From positions 1 through 24,596 of the forward strand of contig JBNGIS010015207.1 in NCBI GenBank assembly GCA_049999725.1: 24,596 nucleotides of DNA, given 5' to 3'. This document shows, piece by piece, positions 1-8,343 of the stretch. The notes under the pieces are model-generated. The model was not told the origin of the DNA and did not search any database. It was given only the letters and a program-made list of their open reading frames with translations. Source of the stretch: Haplomitrium mnioides (taxonomy: Eukaryota > Marchantiophyta > Haplomitriopsida > Calobryales). Position 1 is the stretch's first letter. Every line of letters starts with the position of its first letter. The position numbers and the translations under genes were made by a program.

Positions 1-363
1 ACCGTAAGGAATATCAGCAATCGCCAAATTGAAACACCTAGGTTTCACAAAGCCCTTCAATTGACGAGCATTAGCCTCTCCGTGGACTTGGTAAAATGCC
101 ACGTTGAGACCATCGACATAGGACAATAAGTCCTCGTCCTTGTCTCTCACAACTTCATTAGTTGGAAGAGATGCAGCATCGTTTTGTTGCCTTGATTTCC
201 AGTCTCTAGCTTTTTGACAATGAAGCAAAAAAGCAGGAGGGTAGGAAACAAGTGTCGGTGTTTGGTCTTGATCTTCAATAGCTTCTTCAACCCCCAATCT
301 TTTTCACTCTTTAGCAGCTTCCGTCAAATTTTTAGCAAATTGACGTTTAAACGTTTTGTACCT
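1..363 (-). pseudogene. Last visible exon of a ParB-like gene, ending on a DPPY-like methyltransferase motif
   Basis: Read on the minus strand, about 120 codons stay open except for one in-frame TGA near the exon start, and the frame runs off the left window edge. The upstream boundary is a textbook plant 3' splice site: a long T-rich tract, then GCTGTGTAG at 364-373, so the exon should start at 363. The final visible residues are CFNLAIADIPYG (positions 36-1). The pattern of hydrophobic strand plus D-x-P-Y-G resembles motif IV (D/N-P-P-Y) of amino-group DNA methyltransferases, with Ile in place of the first Pro. Upstream is a region rich in charged residues and Gln. Linkage to the ParB-like exon at 861-2345 is inferred from strand, spacing and the splice site. 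The rest of the catalytic domain lies outside the window, so methyltransferase identity is a suggestion only. Confidence 0.45.
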
Positions 364-860
364 CTACACAGCAAAAACAAAAAAAAAAAAAAACCAAAAA
401 AGAAATTAAAGACTTTAGAGAGAAAGATAATTTGAGCAAAGACCATGGATTGATAACTACCAATGACATTGAAGTCCCTATGCACGTGGACTTTGAAGTT
501 CACGCTTGCATAGACTATGAAGTTTAAACACACATAAACTGTGAAATCCCTATGCGAATGACTGTGAAGTCCATGCGCACATGGACTTCATAGTTCTTGC
601 ACGCAAGAAATTTGCAGTCCAAGCTCGCTTGGACTATGAAGTACATGCACGCTTGGACTTCACAATCCAGGCACGCTTAGACTTCACAGCCCACGAGCAT
701 TGACTTCACAGTCTAGGCAAAGATGGACTTCAAAGGGCATGCACGCATGGAGTTCCAGTTCTAAGCACTCATGGATTGGGAAGTTCATGCGTGCATGGAC
801 TGTGAAGTCCTTGCGCGAAGGGACTCGAAACCTATTTTATCATAAATAAAGACAATTTAC
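364..860 (-). other. Putative intron carrying a 24-bp tandem array
   Basis: The minus strand has a candidate donor (GG|GTAAATTG, GT at 860-859) and a strong T-rich acceptor ending at 364. No coding pattern is visible inside. Most of the length is the palindrome-centred 24-bp array described separately. The phase across the two exons does not join cleanly, as expected in a decayed gene, so the donor is the less certain end. Confidence 0.45.
482..818. repeat. 24-bp tandem array, palindrome-centred (array 1)
   Basis: Six-base cores related to GCGCGC recur at 482, 504, 554, 575, 599, 623, 647, 671, 693, 717, 741, 765, 789 and 813, so most steps are exactly 24 bp. A typical unit is GAAGTCCATGCGCACATGGA, and each core is flanked by CAT/ATG, CTT/AAG or CTA/TAG half-sites so that every unit is an imperfect palindrome. 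The units differ from each other, which implies an old array. The same family occurs at 2418-2664 and as single copies elsewhere in the window. Confidence 0.85.
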
Positions 861-2345
861 CCTAAATTCATAGCAACTCCAAAGAAATAAATATACAGCT
901 AATAAAACAAACTCACCAAAAGCTTCTCAAAACTAGAATATAATGCAGTCATCTTTGACTCCTTTATGTGGAGAGGGTACTCCTCTCTTTCTTCCTCCCA
1001 TCTGTTGCAACAAACTTCAAAACAAAAAAAATTCACCATTACTACCAAAACTTTATGTCTCTTTGCCTCCCGAGACATTTCATTCATTTGAAGCTCTCCA
1101 GCTTCCACACGTTTCAAAACTGAAATTTGACCTTGTTAGGAAGATCCTGAAGGTGTCCACTTCATGTCCTCCATTTTGAGAGATCCCTTGGCCTTCAGCT
1201 TCTGGCCCTTCACTGTATCTTTTCCCACATTGAAAATATGCTCTATTGTAGATTCTAGAGCTCACCACTTCAAAATGCAAGGTGGAACTAGTTGTCTTGA
1301 GAAGTGACTATCTTCTCAATGGTCGACTTGGGCTTGATCTCCAAGGTTTCTAACACTAACTCTCTTTTCAATTTCTAAGATGACACCATCCCACTCTCCA
1401 TAAACCTCTGATGCCAATATTTCACCTTCTGAATCAAGGTCATCTCCAACCTATATTTATGGTCGTAGTTGTCATCAGTTGCAAAAATACATGCCTCTCT
1501 TGGTGTAAGGCCAATGTAGACACAACCTCCATATTTTGTGAGCAAAAGCTACCTTGTTGCAGCACAGTGATTGCCTCATGCAATCTCGTAGCAATACTTG
1601 TCAGGGTTTCGAATGTTGAACTCTGACTTATCCTTTAACTCGTACTTTGGATCAACAACAACAATTATAAAAAACTATGTGCATATCTAATTGTGAGTAT
1701 TCTCTATGTCAGAAGCTCAAAAAAATCTTCATTAAGCCTTCTAATCTAGAATGGCCCCCAATTGTCCATTTCAAGTCTGGGAAGATTCAAGTTTTCCAAT
1801 CGAATAGTGATTGTTTCTTTGCGGACTCTGTATTGCTGGATTGTAGACTCCTTCATTTTGTTTTTATCTTCCTCAAACACTGTCTGAGGATCCACTTGCT
1901 TGCGTTCTATAAAAGTTTGTAACCTTTTGTGCGATTTCCTTTTCACTCTTGACGTTGGAGCCTGAACTGGCTCCGACTGTATTTCTTGCCTTGAGCTACT
2001 TAGTGTTGAGGATGAAGGGGCAATAGAAGATGTCCTTGGTGGAGATTCAGAGGGGGCTGGCTCCTCCTCAATAACTGAAGTTGGAACAGGCTTTTTCTTT
2101 TGAATTGCCTGTTTCTTCTTTTTGGAAGCCTAAGTTGGCTCCACCTCCTTTCTCTTTTTCTTTGTAGAAGGGCCTGCAGCGTGAACTGAAAATGTAGCCA
2201 CGCTCGGATGGGGCACTAGCTGTTGAATGTTAGCGCTCTTCTTGGGCCTCAAAATTTTGATGTTGATGGCGAACTTAGTGAAATCTTGTTCGGCGCGCTT
2301 TGCATCTTTGCAACCATCGACTAAATCTGCCAAAAATTGAGTAAA
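861..2345 (-). pseudogene. ParB/Srx-like domain gene segment (broken)
   Basis: The minus-strand reading starts after a T-rich acceptor (TTTTGTTTCAAG, AG at 2347-2346). From the N-terminus it has a segment FTQFLADLVDGCKDAKRAEQ, then a long Lys/Pro/Ser linker (about 2230-1950) interrupted by one TAG, then QQYRVRKETITIRLENLNLP and DNWGPF (about 1830-1746). After stops comes RRLNEDFFELLT (about 1730) and the core RGNHCAATR (1549-1578), followed by YIGLTPREA, ATDDNYDHKYRLEMT and VKYWHQRFMESG (about 1520-1400). ParB/Srx-like domains carry a strand ending in (D)GNH/R followed by a helix, a v-y-gLt-eeA segment and a D/E-N. The order here fits that pattern. A Lys-rich, open frame continues to about 870. 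Stops inside the GNH segment (TGA, TAG) show it is not functional as it stands. ParB-like is my best guess, not a proven homology. Confidence 0.45.
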
Positions 2346-2670
2346 CTTGAAACAAAACAAAAAACGATCAAACACAAGTACAAATGATGAGTGTGAGGAA
2401 AAAGACAATCAGTCCATGCACGCAAGGACTAGATAGTCCAGGTGGGCCTCGACATAGGAGTCTAAGCGCGCATGGACCCGAGAGTCCATGCGCGCATAGA
2501 CTCCTAGGTCTAGGCAAGCAGAGACTCGGGAGTCCATGCGCACATGGTCTCCCAGTTTGATCCGCGCCTGGACTCCTATGTCCATACGGGCATGGACTTT
2601 AGAGTCCCTGCGAGCATATACCCAGAGAGTCCATGCGCGCATAGACTCGGGAGACCATGCGCGCATGGTA
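2346..2670 (-). other. Putative intron carrying a 24-bp tandem array
   Basis: The downstream end is the T-rich acceptor at 2346-2347 on the minus strand. The upstream donor was not found with confidence. No recognisable protein is visible apart from repeat-driven open frames. It is the second case in the same gene where the 24-bp palindrome array sits in an apparently non-coding interval. Confidence 0.4.
2418..2664. repeat. 24-bp tandem array, palindrome-centred (array 2)
   Basis: Eleven six-base cores start at 2418, 2442, 2466, 2490, 2514, 2538, 2562, 2586, 2610, 2635 and 2659. All steps are 24 bp except one of 25. The consensus unit reads roughly ACTCGGGAGTCCATGCGCGC followed by ATAG or ATGG. 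ATGCGCGCAT is a perfect 10-bp palindrome and several units are palindromic further out. The array is better conserved and richer in CpG than array 1. Its last two units reappear after the gap at 3135-3178. Confidence 0.9.
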
Positions 2671-3034
2671 TCTCGGGTTTTCCAAATCAGTCAAAAAAGA
2701 AAAAAAAATGAAAAACGGTTTTTAAATAATGCCTTGCCGTCTTCTTTTGTCGTCTAAAGATTCTTTACAAAAATATCCCTCTCATTCATTTCGGAAAAAA
2801 CAAATTGTTTGCGATTTGCCTTGTACAAGGTAATGGCATCCTGTGATTGCACAAGCAACCCAATGTTGGCTCGCTGGCCATCTCTGATCATAGTGATTTG
2901 GACCACAAGGCCCAAGTTGAATTTCTCACCGTCCTCAACAAAAAGGTAAAGGTGTTGATTCGGGTCTTTCAAGGATCCATAGTTGACTAGCCAATCCCAA
3001 TCTAGTTTTTCAGGCTTGAGAGCCTTGATAACAT
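2627..3034 (-). repeat. Left copy of a 408-bp duplication abutting the assembly gap
   Basis: This stretch matches 3135-3541 almost base for base, with about a dozen differences and a one-base indel in a poly-A run. It begins with GAGTCCATGCGCGCATAGAC, exactly where the right contig begins, and ends at ...GATAACAT, exactly where the Ns begin. It contains a second copy of the N-terminal exon of the minus-strand gene, which keeps reading through SEMNERDIFVKNL where the right copy has a stop. The most economical reading is two allelic contig ends that overlap and were not merged. Confidence 0.8.
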
Positions 3035-3134
3035 NNNNNNNNNNNNNNNNNNNNNNNNNNNNNNNNNNNNNNNNNNNNNNNNNNNNNNNNNNNNNNNNNN
3101 NNNNNNNNNNNNNNNNNNNNNNNNNNNNNNNNNN
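3035..3134. other. Assembly gap, exactly 100 N
   Basis: A run of exactly 100 N, the usual placeholder for a gap of unknown size. It lies between the two copies of the 408-bp duplication, so the true gap length may be zero or negative. Confidence 0.99.
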
Positions 3135-3541
3135 GAGTCCATGCGCGCATAGACTCGGGAGACCATGTGCGCATGGTATCTTAGGTTTTCCAAATCAGTC
3201 AAAAAAGAAAACAAATGAAAAACGGTTTTTGAATAATGCCTTGCCGTCTTCTTTTGTCGTCTGAAGATTCTTGACAAAAATATCCCTCTCATTCATTTAA
3301 AAAAAAACAAATTGTTTGCGATTTGCCTTGTACAAGGTAATCGCATCCTGTGATTGCACAAGCAACCCAATGTTGGCTCGCTGGCCATCTTTGATCATAG
3401 TGATTTGGACCACAAGGCCCAAGTTGAATTTCTCACCTTCCTCAACAAAAAGGTAAAGATGTTGATTCGGGTCTTTCAAGGATCCATAGTTGACTAGCCA
3501 ATCCCAGTCTAGTTTTTCAGGCTCGAGAGCCTTGATAACAT
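3135..3541 (-). repeat. Right copy of the 408-bp duplication
   Basis: Near-identical to 2627-3034; begins at the first base after the Ns. The sequence continues uniquely after 3541 toward the start codon and promoter, so this copy carries the real 5' continuation of the gene. Confidence 0.8.
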
Positions 3542-3599
3542 TCGAATGTCTGCAAGGCTTTGGTTGAGCAAGTCTAGAAACATTTCATTGAGATGCCAT
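3190..3599 (-). pseudogene. N-terminal exon of the minus-strand ParB-like gene, function unknown
   Basis: The first ATG on the minus strand is at 3599-3597 and gives MASQ followed by TGA; after that the frame is open for about 100 codons. Recognisable stretches include LDWDWLVNYGSLKDPNQHLY and FNLGLVVQITMIKDGQRANI. I do not recognise this as a named domain; it looks like a small alpha/beta globular segment. A TAA appears at 3297-3299 in this copy but not in the left copy (2627-3034), so the break is allelic or recent. A TATA box lies about 180 bp upstream on the same strand. Grouping it with the exons further left is inferred from strand, spacing and lack of any competing gene. Confidence 0.45.
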
Positions 3600-3776
3600 T
3601 TTCCAGAAAGTAAAATTAGGTAGAATTAGAGGTGAAAAATCTAATGAACAAAAGTTCAAAAAAACTCAAAAGGCTAGAAAGGGCAAAGAAGCAAGTAAAT
3701 GCAAAAACACGATGACAAGAAAACAAAAGCTAGAAAGTGAACTCGTGACAATGGAAAGAAGCTTTCCACTGATGCT

Positions 3777-3785
3777 CCTTTTATA
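3777..3785 (-). promoter_or_regulatory. TATA box for the minus-strand gene
   Basis: The minus strand reads GGTATAAAAGG here. A start site 25-30 bp downstream would leave a 5' leader of roughly 150 bases before the ATG at 3599. Confidence 0.5.
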
Positions 3786-3877
3786 CCTAATTTCCAAAAA
3801 TGCCTTTTCCGGCCAAAAAATGATTCACGTAGCTCTTGACACGTAGGTTCGCATGGTGCAAAAAACAAAAACATTAG

Positions 3878-3886
3878 TATATAAAG
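3878..3886 (+). promoter_or_regulatory. TATA box for the plus-strand DUF7869 gene
   Basis: TATATAAAG matches the plant TATA consensus and lies about 290 bases before the first coding-like sequence at 4171. Confidence 0.5.
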
Positions 3887-4272
3887 CATCACTTGTTTTC
3901 ATCTTTCCAATTTCTTTTTTTCATTTTCTTCACAAAAAGCTCCCAATTTTTTTGTTTTGCAAAACTTTCTTGAAAAACACATATTTTAGGAGGGTCATAA
4001 GAGGTTTATAATATTTCTTAAAATTGTTTCTTCAAATAGTTGATTTTTAGTGAGCCTTTTCAAAGGCTAGAGTTTTCAAAAGCAAGAAGAGGTTAGAATT
4101 CCAAGATTCATCTTCACAAAAAAGTGTTACTTTTGACATGTAGGTTGAGATTTGTTCAAATCGCAATTCTTTGGAGGTAAGTGATGGAGTGCCAAAAGCA
4201 TCAAGTATACTAGCGAGTATATTAGGGAAAAAGATGTCTTCTATTGAATTAGATAGCTCCGCCCAAAAAGAT

Positions 4273-4422
4273 CAAGAAGGTGAACTCCATGCGCCTATAG
4301 GATCAAGGATTAGACCATATGCGCACACAGGGTTAAGGAGTGAATCCAATGCGTGCATAGGATTAACAAGTGAACAAATTGCACACAAAGGATCAAAGAG
4401 GGAACCTACTGCTTGTCGAGAA
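4273..4422 (+). repeat. Five-unit 30-bp in-frame repeat on the palindromic core
   Basis: The cores GCGCCT, GCGCAC, GCGTGC, GCACAC and GCTTGT start at 4291, 4321, 4351, 4381 and 4411, exactly 30 bp apart. Surrounding bases are related to array units elsewhere (AT-GCGYGC-ATAGGAT). Because 30 is a multiple of three, the frame stays open and encodes ten-residue units such as ESNACIGLTS. The strict spacing suggests the repeat is either coding or recently amplified. Confidence 0.8.
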
Positions 4423-5324
4423 TTAAAGAAACAAACTTCTTCAAGCACAAGATCTTTGTTGCCCTTCAAGAAGTCAAAGTTGAATCTTTCTTTTGAGCAT
4501 TCCAACAGATCAATTGAAAGAGTTTCAACACAAAATTTCTAGATGATTGTAGACCTTTCTTTGTCCTCATCTAAGAGAGACCTCAATATTCATGATCAAA
4601 GTGTGTTTGTTCAAAACAAAAAAGCATGCAACCTGTGGACGATTTTAATTTTGGAGATGAATCCATATCCCCAATAGCACCACTCAAAAAAATGAGTGAT
4701 TTTGTTTCAAGTTTCACCTTGCAAGGAGATTCAGAAATCTGAAATAAACCGAATTCTTTTGGAAGAGTCTTCAGACGACAGCTTGGGAAATGATTCTAGT
4801 AAAGAGTCTCAATCAATTAACATTTGTTTTGGAGTTATTGCCAAGAGCACTGATTTTGTTACAAAAATAATTTCTCAATAATCGAGATATTGATCAAGAT
4901 TCCATTTCGAAATGGTGCAGTTCTCTCAATCCTCAAGGAGAACCTCATCTCTCGAAAACATTTTGCGACAGAACAAATAGTGCTTAGACTGACGATCAAG
5001 ATCTTCAGAATGAATTATCTCCTATAGTTGGATTCGTCTACGGACCGAATCGTCCAACACAAAATAAGAATTCTTTGTCTAGGTCAAAACCCAAATGGGT
5101 AAATACTTTACGTGAGAATTATTTGCGAAAAGTCCTTCATGACGAGAGTTTTGTGAAGAAAAAGCTCAATCCAATATCAATTTCTAAATTGAAAGAATTT
5201 TATGTTGCTGAAATAATTGCTTGTCGTTGTGCACGACAGATTTTTTGAAAACTATAAGAGAAACGTACTTTCAACAAAGCATGAAGAATCGAGATATCAC
5301 ACTCTAGTAGGAAATACCAAGAAA

Positions 5325-5330
5325 AAATTG
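5325..5330. repeat. Target-site duplication, left copy
   Basis: AAATTG directly precedes the TGTTG end of the 3' LTR. The right copy, TAATTG at 12643-12648, follows the LTR start. Five of the six bases (AATTG) are identical, as expected for a 5-bp gypsy duplication with a one-base uncertainty in the LTR ends. Confidence 0.65.
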
Positions 5331-8303
5331 TGTTGTTGTCGTAGCATAGCAATGGCACTCCAACCCCGAAAAGCACACCCTAAGATCGAACCACGCAAGA
5401 TCTACATAGAAATATGCTCTTAACTCACTTTCACCAACTTTCCAGATTCTTTATAGAGTTTTGAAACTGCACTCTATCAGTTCAGATATGGATCTTTCTC
5501 CACTCTAGGTCTGACCACCCTTTCTCCACAAAACCATACACACAAACTACTTCTACTACTGAACACAATATAACAAAAGCCAAGAATTACCCAAATTGTA
5601 TGACTGACATTTATAGGATAAGAAAGCTGATGCACATGCTGATTTTAAACTTGAGCTGTATCAGAGAAGTTCCCAAGCAAACAGTTACCCAACTTGCTTG
5701 AAACTTTCAAACCAACACTCCAGTGCCTACCTTCATTACTTCACCTCACTTCCCTCAAATTGGATATTCAAGCCACTCCAATCCAATATTTCCCAGAGCT
5801 TAATGCTGAGAACTCAGTCATGGAACAACCCTCCTGATCTCACATCCACTTGTTGTTCCTCCAACCACCCACTACTCTATTTGTTTGTGAAATGCCCACC
5901 TATTCTATAGGCACACACAATCCTGAGCACTCCTTGCTCTACTGCAACCCACCAACTAGTATCCACTAACTGGAGAATCACATAAAGTTCTCTATTTACG
6001 ATTTTAACAAACCAACACACATAGAACAGAACAAAGCTTAAAGCAGAAGTGATTTGCCACTAAACCTTCTACAAATCACAATCTAGAACTTCAAAACCCA
6101 GACCCACTAGCAGAACACACTCAAATACCCCCTAACATGCACTTCTCTAATGCAATATGACTGATTTCTTCAATTGCAAACCTGCAAAACATTCACCAAT
6201 CAACTCTAACTTCAATTCCTTGTTCCTTCATCAAACTGCTCCTTCTGAATCTGCAATTTCCACCAAGAGCATAGGACCTCACAAACAAGAATCTCATAAA
6301 CTTTACTTGAAGCACACATGTACAATGAGACAACTAGCAGAACAGGAACTCGCCAACAGGCTTGTACCCAATGTCCTGCTCAACTAACAATAACAGTCAC
6401 AATAGTTCCAAACCAAACTAACTTACTTCTCTACATACTTACTTTCCCTCACTAAGTTTCCAATAAGAACTAACAACTCACAATGTGTTCTTAAGCTAAA
6501 CAACTCGCTTTCACTAACTTAAACTAACTTCGCTTGCCATAAGAGCTAATTACTAGCAATTGTTCTTATGCTAATTTTCCAACTTTCACTAACTCTTCAC
6601 TTCCTCTCCCTTTCAATTTCAAACTTTTCGAATTCCACCAAGTAGTTGTTTCGACTTTTCGAACTTTCGAACTTTTAGCTCGACTTCAACACTGTAGCCA
6701 CGATAAATCATTGCTTTGCCTTTCAAACTTCTCTCCCCACTCTCTATTTCCACAACAATCCTTATCGCACAAAACGCCGACAAGTCACCGTTTCATTCAT
6801 CACTGCTTCACTTAATCGTTGTTTCACCAATTATACTTATGTTGAACTCCTCGGAACGGATCCTTCCTAACTGGAGATCGCCACTTCGGAACCAACTTAC
6901 CCGGGGATCTCCACAACGGATCCCCACATGGACACTTATTGGAACCCCTTTAACCGGGGCACCTCACATCGGAAGACACAGTTCGGACACCTTCTTCGGA
7001 CCACAGACCCTTCAGATCTTCTTCCACTCGCTTTCAAATCTTACTTTTTTCTTTTAAATTTTATTCCACCTGATTTAAACAGTCTTCGCACAGCAGCTTG
7101 TTCGATTTCCACCTCGCAGCAGACCTTCAATTCGATTCCTCGCAGAAACATTCTTCACATTTCCTTACTACAACGAAATCCTTCGACAACGCCAATAGCC
7201 TCCTCGCAAATCTCTTTTCCAGAGCTTTACAATCTGTTCCATCGCGACCTTCATCACCATTGATATTCATACAAATTTTTTGTTCTCCATTCCTCGCAGA
7301 ACTTTACTTCCAAAACTTAACATCAATTCGTTCATAGGGATCCTATTTCATATCAGATCATTTGTCACATTAGGGAATTCTTTTCAAGTCGACTATTCGT
7401 AAGAGATTGTTGGTCGTAGAGTGTTCATCCTTATTTTGAAAACACTTCCTCGCAATATTTCCTTCATACCCAATTACTCACAGGGCAATTCGCACATCGG
7501 TTGCTTACAGGAAATCTGCTCACATGTGATTCTTCATAATCGATTCTTCGTGACGACTCCTTGTTACATCTCGTAGGTGGATTCCTCCTCTAGCTTAATT
7601 TCCCACAAATCTATAGCTCATAACATTGTTCCAAGACCCTTGATCACAGCAAGAGGATCCATCATTCGAATATTCTGAATCCTTCTCTTTAGGTCGATTC
7701 AATTTCTTCACTGATTAATTCTTCACATAGACTTTCTTCACCTGAAATTCCTCATTAGCATCCCATTTGCCATAGGTTGATCGCTCATTGCGGATCGCTT
7801 CTTCCTTCCAAGTGATCACAGCCGAGCCTTGCCACTTATCCCATAAGTTCTCCCCAATAACGTAGAAGCACTATATAAACAATTCGCACTTGCTTTCTTT
7901 CGAGAGGTAGCCCCACATGGGTGTAAGGCCACTACTTATCTTCTTGCCCATGGACGTACCTAGTTCAGGGCACCAGCTTCCTTCAATACTCTTCACCTGG
8001 CTCTTGAGCAAGCTGTCCACCAACACATATAATAGAAATAGATAGATAGGGGCTGGCTAACCCTCAACACTTAGATTAGTTTTACACAAATAATTTTTTT
8101 TTCCTTCACTGAGAAAGACCAACTTCCTTGTAGATCAGCCTTCTCTCCTTAGCCAATTCCAAAATGTTCTCTGATCCTTTCATTTTAACAACTTTACATT
8201 TATTAGCCCAAAACTTGAAGCTTTACCATTTTCCTCTCACTCCACCGTGCAGAAGAGACTCCTTCAAGCCATTTTTTACCTTTCGTCATGAACTATGCTC
8301 TCA
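5331..8303 (-). repeat. 3' LTR, about 2.97 kb
   Basis: In element orientation it starts TGAGAGCATAGTTCAT (8303 down) and ends ACAACA (5331), a TG...CA LTR. The first 53 bp match the 5' remnant at 12590-12642. It is pyrimidine-rich on the plus strand and has no convincing long coding frame; the short plus-strand frames at 5698-5910, 6157-6387 and 6716-7337 show no family features. TTTATATAG at about 7880 on the minus strand could be the LTR TATA box. CTCGCA occurs at least five times between 7110 and 7450, and ACGGATCC twice near 6855 and 6913. Nearly 3 kb is long for a plant LTR, so undetected material may be nested inside. Confidence 0.65.
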
Positions 8304-8305
8304 TA

Positions 8306-8320
8306 TAACCCCCTCTTCCA
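8306..8320 (-). promoter_or_regulatory. Polypurine tract of the nested gypsy element
   Basis: The minus strand reads TGGAAGAGGGGGTTATA directly before the TGAGAG start of the 3' LTR and 24 bases after the integrase stop codon. A purine run in this position primes plus-strand DNA synthesis in LTR retrotransposons. The TTATA between the G-run and TG leaves the exact LTR start uncertain by a few bases. Confidence 0.6.
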
Positions 8321-8343
8321 TCGCGCAGCGTCATCGCAAGCAT

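Larger units (their letters stand above)
3600..4170. promoter_or_regulatory. Shared divergent promoter region
   Basis: This gene-free interval separates the minus-strand start at 3599 from the plus-strand reading that opens at 4171. It holds a minus-strand TATA box (3777-3785) and a plus-strand TATA box (3878-3886), 93 bp apart and pointing away from each other. Between them, CACGTAG occurs twice in direct orientation (3826-3832 and 3840-3846), an ACGT-core element of the type bound by plant bZIP factors. The 3900-4170 part is T- and A-rich leader sequence with no open frame. Confidence 0.55.
4171..5330 (+). pseudogene. N-terminal part of a DUF7869-type gene, split by a nested retroelement
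   Basis: The frame opening at 4171 is open for 123 codons without an early ATG; the first in-frame Met is at KKMSSIEL (4231). A strong donor-like GAG|GTAAGT lies at 4174-4182, so the 5' part might be intronic. A five-unit 10-residue repeat follows (4273-4422). After several frameshifts the second half reads SPIVGFVYGPNRPTQ, KPKWVNTLRENYLRKVLHDE, ISKLKEFYVAEIIACRCARQ (about 5017-5235) and, after a one-base shift, NVLSTKHEESRYHTLV (5263-5310). The CRC near the end is the place where relatives, as I remember them, have a Cys-rich motif. The reading stops at 5330, where a gypsy element is inserted; the gene resumes at 12649. Family assignment rests mainly on the C-terminal part. Confidence 0.55.

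Noticed and set aside
943-1179. Plus-strand 78-codon frame
   Set aside because: It is antisense to the lysine-rich minus-strand reading of the ParB-like gene and has no family features.
482-2664. CRISPR-like regular spacing
   Set aside because: The units are contiguous 24-bp palindromic repeats without unique spacers, in a plant nuclear context.
2409-2666. Minus-strand 85-codon frame with eight-residue repeats (RMDSRVHA type)
   Set aside because: The frame follows from the 24-bp period, a multiple of three. It has no flanking coding signal and array 1 shows no equivalent frame, so I treat it as satellite.
2983-3292. Frames crossing the run of N on both strands
   Set aside because: They join two contig ends through an artificial gap and have no meaning.
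5698-7337. Several plus-strand frames of 60-113 codons in the LTR
   Set aside because: Low-complexity Ser/Pro/Thr/Leu composition from a pyrimidine-rich strand, no motif, and antisense to the element.
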